The notes: a model not told the origin generated them from the letters alone. DNA of 64,000 nt from Paenibacillus aceti (GCF_003614185.1 NZ_KZ987724.1:135512-199511); one strand, 5' to 3'; counted from the first letter of the stretch, positions 1-9,028 are shown. Made by a program: numbers and translations.

Positions 1-1
1 A

Positions 2-1096
2 CACTATGTTCCGCTGACGGGGGCGGGGCTGTATAGGGCGCTGTTTCGGGCTCAGCAGACGGGGCAACTGGAAGGTGGCATTTCCATCGATTCGTTGACG
101 AAGACGATGGTTATGAATGCCCTGACGGATCTCGGAATCGAGCAGACGAAGGTCGTTCTCTACAATGGCCCTGCCTATGCGTCAGCGGACAAGCTGTTCG
201 CCTTCCACCAGCAGCAGCTGAAGGCAGGAGCTTGCTCACTGGCGATTACCGGGGTAGAATCGGTCGCTCGCAGACTAACCGCCGCCGGAGCAGCCAATGA
301 ATGGCTGATTCCATCGGATCAGGATATGAGCGTGACGCTGGAGCGCGCCCTGTTGTCTACGGAATCGCGCCGTATTAAGGAATCGCAGATTGTAGTCGGC
401 ATGATCAAGGTCGATGAATTCGGGAAGCTGGTCATGAAGCGCACGAGTGAGCATGAGGTGCAGAAGCTGAAGCTCGATATCCACCGCATGGTCCTAGACT
501 ATGTCGAGTCCCTCGACGGTTATCTGACGTCGATTGGGGGCGATGAGTATCTGTTCTTCACGACGCGAGGTATCTTCGAAAGGGAGACCGGCGGTTATAA
601 GACGATCCCGCTGGCCAAGGATGCCAGTCAATCCTTCGGCATCTCGCTGAGCTTCGGGGTTGGCTTCGGCACATCGGCTAATGAAGCGGGAACCAATGCC
701 CGGGCCGCGCTGCGCAAATCGAGGGAAGCCGGGGGGAATACCTGCTTCATTATCCGTGAGGATCAGACGCTGATCGGGCCGCTGGAAATGTCTGATCCGA
801 TCCAGACCGTACTATCGCCCACATATACAGGGCTGATCAAAAGAGCCGAGGAGGCCGGAATGACAAGCGCTTATTTGAGTAAGCTGCTGTCTCATACGGC
901 GAAATTTGGCAAATACGAATATACGGTGCATGAGCTCGCCGCCTTGCTCGAGATTACAGTGAGAAGCGCACATCGGCTGCTGCTACTCTGGATTGACAAT
1001 GGGCTGGTGGATATCGTCGGGATGGAGAAGGTACCTAAGGGGCGGCCACGGCAAATTTACCGTTTCTCTTTTTTGAAGGAGAAGACGATGATGTAA
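2..1096 (+). CDS. GGDEF-like / winged-helix transcriptional regulator (5' end missing)
   Basis: The reading frame is open from the first bases of the window, so the true start lies upstream. The visible part is about 364 residues. A degenerate GGDEF-type motif (GGDEY, near nt 535-550) lies in a domain resembling the nucleotide cyclase fold of GTP cyclohydrolase III/GGDEF proteins. The C-terminal ~70 residues (nt 900-1070) read as a winged helix-turn-helix (YTVHELAALLEITVRSAHRL) followed by a GRPRQIYRF wing. I infer a ligand-sensing DNA-binding regulator rather than a cyclase. It sits directly upstream of, and codirectional with, a catabolic operon whose promoter carries repeated TTTAAAGA sequences, so it is the best candidate regulator of that operon. 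The family name and the ligand are not recognised with certainty. Confidence 0.6.
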   Translation, partial: HYVPLTGAGLYRALFRAQQTGQLEGGISIDSLTKTMVMNALTDLGIEQTKVVLYNGPAYASADKLFAFHQQQLKAGACSLAITGVESVARRLTAAGAANEWLIPSDQDMSVTLERALLSTESRRIKESQIVVGMIKVDEFGKLVMKRTSEHEVQKLKLDIHRMVLDYVESLDGYLTSIGGDEYLFFTTRGIFERETGGYKTIPLAKDASQSFGISLSFGVGFGTSANEAGTNARAALRKSREAGGNTCFIIREDQTLIGPLEMSDPIQTVLSPTYTGLIKRAEEAGMTSAYLSKLLSHTAKFGKYEYTVHELAALLEITVRSAHRLLLLWIDNGLVDIVGMEKVPKGRPRQIYRFSFLKEKTMM

Positions 1097-1107
1097 TCAT
1101 TTTAGCT

Positions 1108-1158
1108 ATTTAAAGACGATTTAAAGATTTGTCTTTATATGCATCCCCTCGTTATGAT
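1108..1158 (+). promoter_or_regulatory. Promoter with direct/inverted repeat operator of the catabolic operon
   Basis: A sigma-A-like promoter is visible: TTGTCT (1129-1134), an 18-nt spacer and TATGAT (1153-1158). Overlapping the -35 are two direct copies of ATTTAAAGA (1108-1116 and 1119-1127), 11 bp apart, i.e. one helical turn. The second copy also forms an exact inverted repeat TAAAGA-TTTG-TCTTTA (1122-1137). This arrangement suits an operator, probably for the upstream GGDEF-like/winged-helix protein. The regulator assignment is inference. Confidence 0.55.
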
Positions 1159-1192
1159 GGAGACAGATCCACAGATGAAAGGGGAAAATGCT

Positions 1193-2209
1193 GTGAAGAC
1201 AATCGAAGAATTGGAAGCCAAGCTGGCAGAGCCTTCCGAGGCGTTGATCCAGGACTTATCTACCGTTACGGGAGATATCCTGATTCTTGGTGTAGGTGGA
1301 AAAATGGGGCCGAGCCTGGCTCGGCTGGCGCTAAATGCCGTACGCGAGGGCGGCCTGAACAAGCGAATTATCGGTGTATCGCGCTTCTCCAATGAAGAGG
1401 CCAGACGCGAGCTGGAGGAAGCAGGGATCGAGACGATTTCCTGTGATCTGTTGAATGATGATGAGCTGATGAAACTGCCGCACGCTGACAACATCATTTA
1501 TATGGCGGGCAATAAATTTGGAACCACAGGCCGCGAGCATTTCACTTGGGGAATGAACACTTATTTGCCGGGCAGAGTGGCTGAAAAATATAAGGATTCG
1601 CGGATCGTCGTCTTCTCTTCGGGGAACATCTATCCATTTATGCCAGTCGGCAGTGGTGGCGCCAGCGAAGCGATCACACCGGAGCCAATCGGCGAATATG
1701 CCCAATCTACCCTGGGGCGCGAAAGAATCTTCGAATACCACTCGCACAAGAATGGAACGCCGATGCTGTTCTATCGCCTGAATTATGCGATCGATATGCG
1801 CTATGGCGTACTGCTGGAGATCGCCAAGTCTGTGAATGAGCAGCGGGCGATCAATCTGACGATGGGTCATGCCAATGTGATCTGGCAGGGGGATGCCAAC
1901 CAGATGGCGCTGCGCTGCCTGACGGAATGCACGAATCCGCCTAGCATTATGAACATTACCGGGCCGGAGACGATGTCGATCCGCTGGGCCGCCGAGGAAT
2001 TCGCCAAGCGACTCGGGAAGGAAGCGATCTTCGAAGGCACAGAAGCCGAGCTGGCGCTGCTCAACAATGCTTCGAAGTCTCATCAGCGCTTCGGTTATCC
2101 GGCGGTATCCTTGCTGCAAATGATCGATTGGCTGGCCGAATGGATCGAAGCAGGTGGAGCGACATGGAATAAGCCGACTCACTTCCAGGAAAGAAAGGGG
2201 AAATTCTAG
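1193..2209 (+). CDS. NAD(P)-dependent epimerase/dehydratase-like oxidoreductase (extended SDR)
   Basis: A 338-residue protein. The GTG at 1193 is chosen because AAAGGGG stands just upstream; the in-frame ATG at 1139 lies in the promoter. A Rossmann motif GVGGKMG occupies residues 33-39. Further features typical of extended SDRs are FSSGNIYP, which contains the catalytic-Ser-type segment, and the region around YAQSTLGRE. The canonical YxxxK lysine is not apparent there (Y-A-Q-S-T), so catalysis may differ from textbook epimerases. The stop overlaps the GTG of the aldolase gene by one base, so the two are co-translated. It is probably an oxidation/reduction or dehydration step on a sugar- or amino-acid-derived substrate; the substrate is unknown. 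Confidence 0.7.
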   Translation: MKTIEELEAKLAEPSEALIQDLSTVTGDILILGVGGKMGPSLARLALNAVREGGLNKRIIGVSRFSNEEARRELEEAGIETISCDLLNDDELMKLPHADNIIYMAGNKFGTTGREHFTWGMNTYLPGRVAEKYKDSRIVVFSSGNIYPFMPVGSGGASEAITPEPIGEYAQSTLGRERIFEYHSHKNGTPMLFYRLNYAIDMRYGVLLEIAKSVNEQRAINLTMGHANVIWQGDANQMALRCLTECTNPPSIMNITGPETMSIRWAAEEFAKRLGKEAIFEGTEAELALLNNASKSHQRFGYPAVSLLQMIDWLAEWIEAGGATWNKPTHFQERKGKF

Positions 2210-3279
2210 TGGCTACTACAACACTTTCACCAGAATTGCTGAAAGCGCTACACGAGGGGCTGGTCATCCCTGCCCATCCTTTGGCGCTGGATGAGAATCG
2301 CCAATTAGATGAGAAGCATCAACGGGCCTTAACCCGTTATTATGCGGCTTCGGGAGCCGGAGGGATTGCGATCGGCGTTCACTCTACGCAATTTGAAATC
2401 CGCGATCCAGAGCATAATCTGTTCGAGCCTGTGCTCCGCATGGCTGCCGAAGAGATCGCCAAGGCCGATATAGATCATCCGTTCATTAAGGTGGCTGGCG
2501 TATGTGGACCTATAGCGCAGGCGTTGAATGAGACGAGGTTGGCGCAATCGCTGGGCTATGATGCTGTTCTGCTCAGCATGGGTGGACTGGTCGATTGGAG
2601 TGAAGCGGATATTCTGGATCGGACGAAGCAGGTGGCTGAGATCATGCCTGTAATCGGATTCTATTTGCAGCCATCTGTCGGCGGACGGATCTTCAGCTTC
2701 GAGTTCTGGTGCAAATTTGCAGAAATTCCGAATGTGGTCGCTATCAAAATGGCCCCGTTCAACCGCTATCAATCGATCGATGTGGCTCGTGCAGTATGCT
2801 ATTCCAGCAGACGGGATGAAATCGCGTTATACACAGGCAATGATGACAATATCATTAACGATTTATTGACAACCTATCGCTTTGAAGTCGATGGGGAACT
2901 CGTAGAAAAGACCGTTGTCGGCGGCTTGCTGGGTCATTGGGCCGTCTGGACGAAGCAGGCGGTTGAATTATTGAACGAAATCAAGCTTGCCCGTGCCAAC
3001 GGCGAAATTTCGAAGGAATGGCTGACGCGTAACGTGCAGGTGACGGATACGAACGCTGCATTCTTTGATCCGGCGCATCAGTTCGCGGGCTGTATCCCGG
3101 GCATCCATGAGGTGCTGCGCCGCCAGGGCTTGCTCAAGGGCATCTGGTGCCTGAATCCGGAGGAGAGCTTGTCCCCGGGACAGATGGAGGAAATTGATCG
3201 CGTATATCGGGAATACCCGCATTTACATGATGATGAGTTTGTGGCCGCCAATCTGGCCAAGTGGCTTGACGATAAATAA
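2209..3279 (+). CDS. Dihydrodipicolinate synthase (DapA)-family aldolase
   Basis: A 356-residue protein starting at GTG 2209 after AAGAAAGGGG. It resembles the class I TIM-barrel aldolases of the DHDPS/N-acetylneuraminate lyase family. The Schiff-base lysine is probably K180 in VVAIKMAPF, and Y152 in GFYLQPSVGG sits where the conserved catalytic Tyr is found. At 356 residues it is longer than DapA (~290), with extra C-terminal helices, so a catabolic 2-keto acid aldolase or lyase is more likely than lysine biosynthesis. It lies between an oxidoreductase and serine dehydratase genes, which suggests cleavage or formation of a pyruvate-type intermediate in a degradation pathway. The substrate cannot be deduced. 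Confidence 0.75.
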   Translation: MATTTLSPELLKALHEGLVIPAHPLALDENRQLDEKHQRALTRYYAASGAGGIAIGVHSTQFEIRDPEHNLFEPVLRMAAEEIAKADIDHPFIKVAGVCGPIAQALNETRLAQSLGYDAVLLSMGGLVDWSEADILDRTKQVAEIMPVIGFYLQPSVGGRIFSFEFWCKFAEIPNVVAIKMAPFNRYQSIDVARAVCYSSRRDEIALYTGNDDNIINDLLTTYRFEVDGELVEKTVVGGLLGHWAVWTKQAVELLNEIKLARANGEISKEWLTRNVQVTDTNAAFFDPAHQFAGCIPGIHEVLRRQGLLKGIWCLNPEESLSPGQMEEIDRVYREYPHLHDDEFVAANLAKWLDDK

Positions 3280-3296
3280 AAGAGGAGGGCTCAGGC

Positions 3297-3980
3297 ATGC
3301 GTTTTAAGGATGTATTCTCGATTATAGGTCCGAGCATGGTGGGCCCCTCCAGCTCCCATACCGCTGGTGCGGTCAGGCTGGGAAGAACGGCCCGGCATGT
3401 ACTCGGTGGGCAGCCGGAGCGAGCGGAGATCATCTTCTACGGCTCCTTCGCGACGACCTATCGTGGTCATGGAACAGATCTGGCGATCATCGCCGGACTG
3501 CTCGACTACGACACGGATGATCTGCGAATCAGGGAAGCCTTTGAACAGGCTGAGGAAGCCGGGATGAAGGTGCAGATTCGCTCTGCCCAGAAGGCCGGAG
3601 TCCATCCCAATACCGCAATGATGATTCTAGAGCGGGGAGATCAGAGGATCGTCGTCACAGGCAGCTCGATCGGCGGTGGTAATATTGAAATCGTCAGTAT
3701 CGATGATTTCGATGTTAAATTTACGGCTATCTATCCGACCTTGCTGATCTTTCACGCCGACCGGCGCGGAATACTGGCGGAAATGACGGATATATTCAAG
3801 CATGCCGATGCCAATATCGGCTATATGGAGGTTGACCGGAAATCGAGAAGTGGCGATGCTCTGACGGTGATTGAGAGCGACGAGATGCTAGATAGCGAGT
3901 GTATGGATCGGATTGCCGAATTACCGGATGTTCACAGAGTTTGTTTTATTCATCTCACGGCCAAGGGGGATCGGGCATGA
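3297..3980 (+). CDS. sdaAB: L-serine ammonia-lyase, iron-sulfur-dependent, beta subunit
   Basis: A 227-residue protein starting at ATG 3297 after AGAGGAGGG. The N-terminal domain opens with FSIIGPSMVGPSSSHTAGA, characteristic of the serine dehydratase beta domain. The C-terminal ~75 residues (HADRRGILAEMTDIFKHADANIGYMEVDR) form an ACT domain, as in the Bacillus-type two-subunit enzyme. With the alpha subunit it deaminates L-serine to pyruvate and ammonia using a [4Fe-4S] cluster. It overlaps the alpha gene by 4 bp (ATGA). Placement inside a catabolic operon suggests serine, or a related beta-hydroxy amino acid, is released by the pathway. Confidence 0.93.
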   Translation: MRFKDVFSIIGPSMVGPSSSHTAGAVRLGRTARHVLGGQPERAEIIFYGSFATTYRGHGTDLAIIAGLLDYDTDDLRIREAFEQAEEAGMKVQIRSAQKAGVHPNTAMMILERGDQRIVVTGSSIGGGNIEIVSIDDFDVKFTAIYPTLLIFHADRRGILAEMTDIFKHADANIGYMEVDRKSRSGDALTVIESDEMLDSECMDRIAELPDVHRVCFIHLTAKGDRA

Positions 3981-4861
3981 GGTTTACTAATTTGGAGCAA
4001 TTGATTCAGCTATGTGAGAAGGAACAGGTTACGATCGGGCAGTTGATGGTGACAGAGCAGGCAGCCGAGGCAGGAAGAAGCACTCAGGAAGTCATCCAGC
4101 AGATGACCTCCTATTACGGGATTATGAAAGAAGCTGTTCTTAAAGGAATAGATAGTGAAATGCAGCCCCGCAGCGGATTAACTGGGGGTGACGCCCGGCG
4201 GGTTCATACTTATTTGCAGCAAGGCATGCCTTCACTGGGAGAGGTGGCCTGTACCGCAATGGCCTACGCTCTGGCGGTGTCTGAGGTGAACGCTTCGATG
4301 GGACGGATTATCGCCACCCCGACGGCAGGCTCCTGTGGTATTATACCAGGAGTGTTCGTCAGCTCGCAGGAGCGATTTGGCTGGAGTGATGAGCAGATGG
4401 TTCAGGGGCTGTTCAGCGCGGGAGCGATTGGCTACGTAATCGCTAATAACTCTTTCGTATCAGGGGCCGAAGGCGGATGTCAGGCTGAGGTAGGCTCGGC
4501 GATCGGCATGGCGGCTGGAGCTTTGGTGGAGCTACGCGGCGGGACGCCGGAGCAGGCAGTGCATGCAGTAGGATTGGCGCTGAAAAATACGCTGGGTCTG
4601 ATTTGTGATCCGGTAGCCGGATTGGTAGAGATCCCTTGTATCGTCAGAAATGGCTTCGGCGCGGTTACGGCGATGGCTGCCGCAGATATGGCATTGGCCG
4701 GGATAAAGAGCGTCATACCGTCGGACGAGGTCATCGATGTGATGCTTGAGGTAGGCAGCGCCATGCCTGAGAAGCATCGCGAGACAGCGCTCGGCGGTCT
4801 TGCACAGACCCCAACAGGTAAGCGAATCATGAAGGAACTGTATGAGAAAGAGGAGGGATGA
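3977..4861 (+). CDS. sdaAA: L-serine ammonia-lyase, iron-sulfur-dependent, alpha subunit
   Basis: A 294-residue protein starting at ATG 3977 inside the stop of the beta gene; a longer in-frame upstream start lacks a ribosome binding site. It has the alpha-domain signatures TPTAGSCGIIPGV, SGAEGGCQAEVG, ICDPVAGLVEIPC and RNGFGAV. The cysteines in these segments are the expected ligands of the oxygen-sensitive [4Fe-4S] cluster that activates the serine hydroxyl. Length matches Bacillus SdaAA (~300). It overlaps the following M20 gene by 4 bp. Confidence 0.94.
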   Translation: MRFTNLEQLIQLCEKEQVTIGQLMVTEQAAEAGRSTQEVIQQMTSYYGIMKEAVLKGIDSEMQPRSGLTGGDARRVHTYLQQGMPSLGEVACTAMAYALAVSEVNASMGRIIATPTAGSCGIIPGVFVSSQERFGWSDEQMVQGLFSAGAIGYVIANNSFVSGAEGGCQAEVGSAIGMAAGALVELRGGTPEQAVHAVGLALKNTLGLICDPVAGLVEIPCIVRNGFGAVTAMAAADMALAGIKSVIPSDEVIDVMLEVGSAMPEKHRETALGGLAQTPTGKRIMKELYEKEEG

Positions 4862-6039
4862 AGATGGACTTATCCTCATTAATTCAAGCGGGTAAGCAGC
4901 TTGAGGCGGAGCTGATCGCCTTTCGCAGGGATCTGCATCGTTATCCCGAGTTAAGCTTGCAGGAATCAGGGACGGCTGCGAAGGTAGCACAGCGGCTCAG
5001 CCAGCTCGGAATGGAGTATCGCAGCGGTGTCGGCGGCCATGGCATCGTGGCGGAGCTGAAGGGGGAGCAGCCAGGCCCGATGATTGCGCTGCGAGCGGAT
5101 ATGGATGCGCTACCGATTCATGAGGAATCGGGGCTGGATTTTGCTTCCGAGCGCCCAGGGCTGATGCACGCTTGTGGACATGATGCCCATACAGCTATTT
5201 TGCTGGGGGCAGCAGAGCTATTGGTTGGCCAAAAAATAAAGGGCAGCGTGCGCTTTCTATTCCAAGCGGCAGAGGAGATCAACGCCGGAGCAAAGGCGAT
5301 GATTGAACAGGGTGCGCTCGATGGCGTCGCTGAAATCTATGGGCTGCATAATCTTCCGACACTCTCAGCGGGAATGACGGCTACGCGCTACGGTTCCTTG
5401 ATGGGCTCGGTGGACCGGATCGAGATCCATCTGGAAGGCCGCGGCGGGCATGGCGCGATTCCGGATCAATCCATCGATCCGGTCGTATGTGCTGCGAATA
5501 TCATAATGTCGCTGCAGAGCATCGTCAGCCGGGAGGTATCGCCCTTCGATCCCGTCGTCGTTACGATCGGCAGCATCAAATCGGGCGAAGCGAATAATGT
5601 TATTCCACATTACGCGGAGCTGACCGGAACGATCCGTACCTTCGATGCCAAGGTTCAGCAGCAGATGGCGGAGAGAATAGAACGGATCGTCCAGCAGATC
5701 GCCGCTGGGTATAAATGCAAGGCGACATTGAAATATATCGAGCAGACCCCTGTACTGATCAATCATGATGGTTGCAACCGTCATGTCGAGCAGGTGATGG
5801 ATCGTATGATCGGCGCTGCACGCAGGATCGAAGCGCCGCCGACCTTGGCGGGTGAGGACTTCTCGGTCTATTTGCAGCATGTGCCGGGCTGCTTCTTCTG
5901 GTTAGGCTCAGGTCCTGCCGAGGATGCAAGCCATGCTTACGGACTTCATCATCCGAAGTATGAGTTGAATGAAGATTGTATTTCGCTTGGTGCAGCCTTG
6001 CTAGCAGCTATAGCATTACAGAGATTATCCGCGAACTAA
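4858..6039 (+). CDS. M20-family N-acyl-amino-acid amidohydrolase
   Basis: A 393-residue M20/M28-clan metallohydrolase of the HipO/AmaA type. Visible metal-site motifs are HACGHDAH (C106, H108), the catalytic AEE pair (E139-E140), LHNLP (H164) and the distal GLHHPKYELNED histidines. There is a dimerisation insert beginning GRGGHGAIPDQSIDPV. The family removes acyl groups from N-acyl amino acids, hippurate or similar amides. Translation starts at the ATG overlapping the sdaAA stop. In this operon it may release the free amino compound that the aldolase and serine dehydratase then degrade. Confidence 0.85.
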   Translation: MKMDLSSLIQAGKQLEAELIAFRRDLHRYPELSLQESGTAAKVAQRLSQLGMEYRSGVGGHGIVAELKGEQPGPMIALRADMDALPIHEESGLDFASERPGLMHACGHDAHTAILLGAAELLVGQKIKGSVRFLFQAAEEINAGAKAMIEQGALDGVAEIYGLHNLPTLSAGMTATRYGSLMGSVDRIEIHLEGRGGHGAIPDQSIDPVVCAANIIMSLQSIVSREVSPFDPVVVTIGSIKSGEANNVIPHYAELTGTIRTFDAKVQQQMAERIERIVQQIAAGYKCKATLKYIEQTPVLINHDGCNRHVEQVMDRMIGAARRIEAPPTLAGEDFSVYLQHVPGCFFWLGSGPAEDASHAYGLHHPKYELNEDCISLGAALLAAIALQRLSAN

Positions 6040-6069
6040 CCCTCAGTTTGAGAAAGGAGAGAGCAAGTA

Positions 6070-6990
6070 ATGAAAGAATTAAATATAGGTATCGTAGGTA
6101 CAGATTCCTCTCACTCTGTTGCATTCACCAGGCTGCTCAACGACCCGTCCGACGCGAATCACGTTCCGGGCGGGAAGGTTGTAGCAGCTTTTTTAGGCGG
6201 ATCGGCAGATTTTGCGCTTAGTGCGGACCGGGTGCAGGGCTTCATGACGACGCTGGAGACGGAGTTTGGCGTACATAGAATGGATAGTCCTGAGGAAATC
6301 GCAGCGAGCTGTGACGCGATTTTGCTTACATCGGCGGACGGTCGGGTACATCTGGAGCAATTCAAGCGAATTGCACCTTATGGTAAGCCGGTCTTCATCG
6401 ATAAGCCGCTGGCGCTAAGCAGTAAGGAAGCGAAGGAGTTCTTCTGCTTAGCCCGGGAGCATCAGCTTCCACTGATGAGCAGCTCAGCCTTGCGATATGC
6501 CCAGCAAATAACGGATGATCTGGCGCTCAGAGGCTCTGCATCTGTGATTCGTGCCGATGTCGGCGGGCCGCTCGATGTGGAACCGACGCAATCCTATTAC
6601 TATTGGTACGGAATTCACTCGGTCGAGCTGCTGTACGGCATTATGGGCAGCGGCTGTGTGGAGGTAAATGTAACGAGCGCAGAAAAAGAAAAAGAAAAGG
6701 AAGAGGAAGAGCTCATATCAGCAGTATGGAGAGACGGACGGGTAGGAACGGTCAAGCTCAGCCGCCAGCCAGGAACTCCATTTACGGCGGAGATCCATCG
6801 GCAGGGGCGAACCTCAGCGATCGAGATCGATTTTGCCGCCAAGCCTTTCTATGCGAGTCTGCTCGAACAGATTATGGTGATGTTCCAGACCGGGGCTGCC
6901 CCGCTAGATGAGCAGGAAACGCTGGAGGTCATCCGCTTTGTTGAAGCTGCCGAAGAGAGTAGACTGGCGGGGAAGTCGGTTTGTCTGTAA
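6070..6990 (+). CDS. Gfo/Idh/MocA-family oxidoreductase
   Basis: A 306-residue protein starting at ATG 6070 after AAAGGAGAG, 30 nt behind the amidohydrolase and therefore probably the last gene of the operon. The N-terminal nucleotide-binding segment begins ELNIGIVGTDSSHSVAF, and the family's EKP motif appears as FIDKPLAL. The acidic E/K-rich loop around KEKEKEEEEL is an unusual low-complexity insertion. It is a predicted NAD(P)-dependent sugar or amino-sugar dehydrogenase; the substrate is unknown. Confidence 0.75.
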   Translation: MKELNIGIVGTDSSHSVAFTRLLNDPSDANHVPGGKVVAAFLGGSADFALSADRVQGFMTTLETEFGVHRMDSPEEIAASCDAILLTSADGRVHLEQFKRIAPYGKPVFIDKPLALSSKEAKEFFCLAREHQLPLMSSSALRYAQQITDDLALRGSASVIRADVGGPLDVEPTQSYYYWYGIHSVELLYGIMGSGCVEVNVTSAEKEKEKEEEELISAVWRDGRVGTVKLSRQPGTPFTAEIHRQGRTSAIEIDFAAKPFYASLLEQIMVMFQTGAAPLDEQETLEVIRFVEAAEESRLAGKSVCL

Positions 6991-7309
6991 GGAAATGGTA
7001 TCGCTTACTAGTTATTTCTTTGCTTATTCGGAGGAGCGAATTTCGAATAATGCGGAAAAAGCAAAAAAACACAAGCGATCATATAGCATTTTCCACCACT
7101 TTAGCTTTTTCCACATGCCAAATTGCTTGATATATCAAGGATTTTACGACTTTTGATTATTTTTTGGAGCGAAAAAATAGGTTCGATGAAAACGCTTTAT
7201 TTACGGAGTGTTAACCCCTATCCTACAATTTGAATTGTCCGATCCGGTAGACTCGGGCAACGTAAATCCATTCGAAAATCATCATTTATTACAAAGGGGA
7301 GGCAAACAA
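6991..7309 (+). promoter_or_regulatory. Leader of the LplABC-type operon with inverted repeats and a cre-like site
   Basis: This 319-nt gap has no convincing ORF. It contains an inverted repeat GGAAAAAGC (7054-7062) / GCTTTTTCC (7104-7112) and a smaller TTATTCG...CGAATAA pair before it. A cre-like sequence, TGAAAACGCTTTAT (7187-7200), matches the CcpA consensus except near its 3' end. It lies about 110 nt before the binding-protein gene, consistent with catabolite repression of a sugar transporter. No -10/-35 pair is clear enough to call. Confidence 0.4.
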
Positions 7310-8935
7310 ATGTCAAAGAGAATTCTCAGTATGGTGCTTGTCCTGATTATGGCAAGTACATTGCTCGCTGCATGTGGTTCAAGCGGCGGCAAAAATGGGA
7401 GCGCTTCAAACGGAGACAAGAATAACGGAGCCAGTAACGCTTCAAACAATGCAGTAGTGGAGGATACAAGTAATCAATACGGAGATACGGGCGGATTGAA
7501 GCTTCCGTTAGTCGATAAGCCGACAAAGCTTACTTGGATGGTGGTCAGTGATCTTCAGCTTAACGACAAGCTGATTGCCAAGGAAATCGAGAAGCGTACG
7601 GGGATTACCGTAGATTTCCAAAGCTATTCTTCAACAACATATCAAGATAAGCTGCGTTTGGTCGTGGCATCCGGTAAGCTGCCTGATATTTTCAACGGGC
7701 TTAGACCGGACGAACTGAAGAAAATCGGTCAGCAAAAAGCGGTAGTGGCGATTAATGATTATGTAGACATGCTGCCGAACTTCAAAAAGCTGTACATCGA
7801 TGAGAATCCATGGGTCGTTAATTCATATGGGGATGAGAATGGCAAACTGTACACCTGGCCGATTTACAACATGAACCGTGATGTCAACCATGGGATGATG
7901 TACCGAAAGGATATTTTCGATAAGCATAACATTCCTGAGTGGACCAATACAGAAGAGTTCTATCAAGCGCTTAAGAAATTAAAAGAAATCTACCCGGACT
8001 CCTATCCGATGGCTTCCAAGACCAAGGGGGATATCTTCCGAGATCTTGCTTACGGCTGGGGAATCGGGGGCTTAACTTACCCTGTTTATTATGACGAAGC
8101 CGATAGTACCTGGAAATTCGCTGGCACACAGCCACAGTACAAAGATATGCTGGATTTCCTGAAAAAACTGTACAACGAAGGGGTGCTTGATCAGGAATTC
8201 CTGACTGATACGCCGGAGTCGTGGACAGCGAAGATGACGACCGATAAATCATTCGTTACTTGGGACTGGATCGGCCGTCTGGATCTGTTCTACAACCAAG
8301 TAAGTGCGGAAAACCCAGAGTATAATCTGCGCTACGGCAATCCGATCGGACCTACGGGCAATATCCGTACGCTGCCTAAGATCGATGCTGATTTCTCGAT
8401 GGCGGTTTCCAATAATGATAATAAAGAAGCGGCACTTAAATTGCTCGACTATCTGACCAGTCCATCGGGCGCTGAGCTGATTACGCTTGGTGTAGAGGGG
8501 GTTAACTTCAACTTCGATGAGAATGGCAAGCCAGTATATCCAGAGCTGGCCGACCTTCCAAATGTGGATATCAAGGCGCTGGAAGACCATTATGGCATGT
8601 GGGTAGAAGGCATGTACCTGAACCCGGACCATCGCTCTGTATACTATAACTTCACGGAGAAGGAACAAGAGGCTCAGGATAAGATCCTGTCTGCCAACAA
8701 GTTTGAACCGCTCGATCCTGTGCTTAATCTAACCGAGGAAGAAACGGCGACGGTTGCTGAGCTGCAAACCTCGATTATCAAATCGATGGAAGAATTCAAC
8801 GCCAAGTACATTCTGAACAAGAATTATGGCGACAAGGAATGGAATGACTGGCTGGGAACGGCCGAGAAGGCGGGCGCAAGTAAGTATGCCGATGTATACA
8901 ATCAAGCCCAAAAACGCTATGACGCCAATAAATAA
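7310..8935 (+). CDS. Extracellular solute-binding lipoprotein, LplA type
   Basis: A 541-residue protein. ATG 7310 is chosen because AAAGGGGAGG lies 5-10 nt upstream; the longer frame from 7208 has none. The signal peptide ends in the lipobox LLAAC, so it is lipid-anchored on the outer membrane face, followed by a Gly/Ser/Asn-rich linker. Length (~540) and the WMVVSDLQLNDKLIAKEIEKRTGI start resemble the large LplA-like carbohydrate-binding proteins of Paenibacillus. It is followed by two permeases and a membrane AraC regulator, the usual arrangement for polysaccharide-derived oligosaccharide uptake. No ATPase gene is present; such systems usually share an MsmK-type ATPase encoded elsewhere. 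Confidence 0.9.
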   Translation: MSKRILSMVLVLIMASTLLAACGSSGGKNGSASNGDKNNGASNASNNAVVEDTSNQYGDTGGLKLPLVDKPTKLTWMVVSDLQLNDKLIAKEIEKRTGITVDFQSYSSTTYQDKLRLVVASGKLPDIFNGLRPDELKKIGQQKAVVAINDYVDMLPNFKKLYIDENPWVVNSYGDENGKLYTWPIYNMNRDVNHGMMYRKDIFDKHNIPEWTNTEEFYQALKKLKEIYPDSYPMASKTKGDIFRDLAYGWGIGGLTYPVYYDEADSTWKFAGTQPQYKDMLDFLKKLYNEGVLDQEFLTDTPESWTAKMTTDKSFVTWDWIGRLDLFYNQVSAENPEYNLRYGNPIGPTGNIRTLPKIDADFSMAVSNNDNKEAALKLLDYLTSPSGAELITLGVEGVNFNFDENGKPVYPELADLPNVDIKALEDHYGMWVEGMYLNPDHRSVYYNFTEKEQEAQDKILSANKFEPLDPVLNLTEEETATVAELQTSIIKSMEEFNAKYILNKNYGDKEWNDWLGTAEKAGASKYADVYNQAQKRYDANK

Positions 8936-8954
8936 ATAGACAACAGATAAATAA

Positions 8955-9007
8955 GGTGAGTGGCATGACGAGTTCAGGGTAATCTCCAGCTCGAAGTGCC
9001 ATTCGCC
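8955..9007 (+). promoter_or_regulatory. Intercistronic hairpin between binding protein and permease genes
   Basis: GGTGAGTGGCA pairs with TGCCATTCGCC over 11 positions if two G-U pairs are allowed, with an inner CGAG/CTCG pair. There is no T-tract, so it is more likely an mRNA-stabilising or attenuating hairpin that lowers permease expression relative to the binding protein than a full terminator. Confidence 0.5.
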
Positions 9008-9028
9008 AACATCCAGGAGGGAAGAAAC

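Noticed and set aside
1331-2182. Long minus-strand ORF (283 residues) antisense to the SDR gene
   Set aside because: It mirrors the codon pattern of a well-supported gene, has no ribosome binding site and an Arg/His-rich composition typical of shadow frames.
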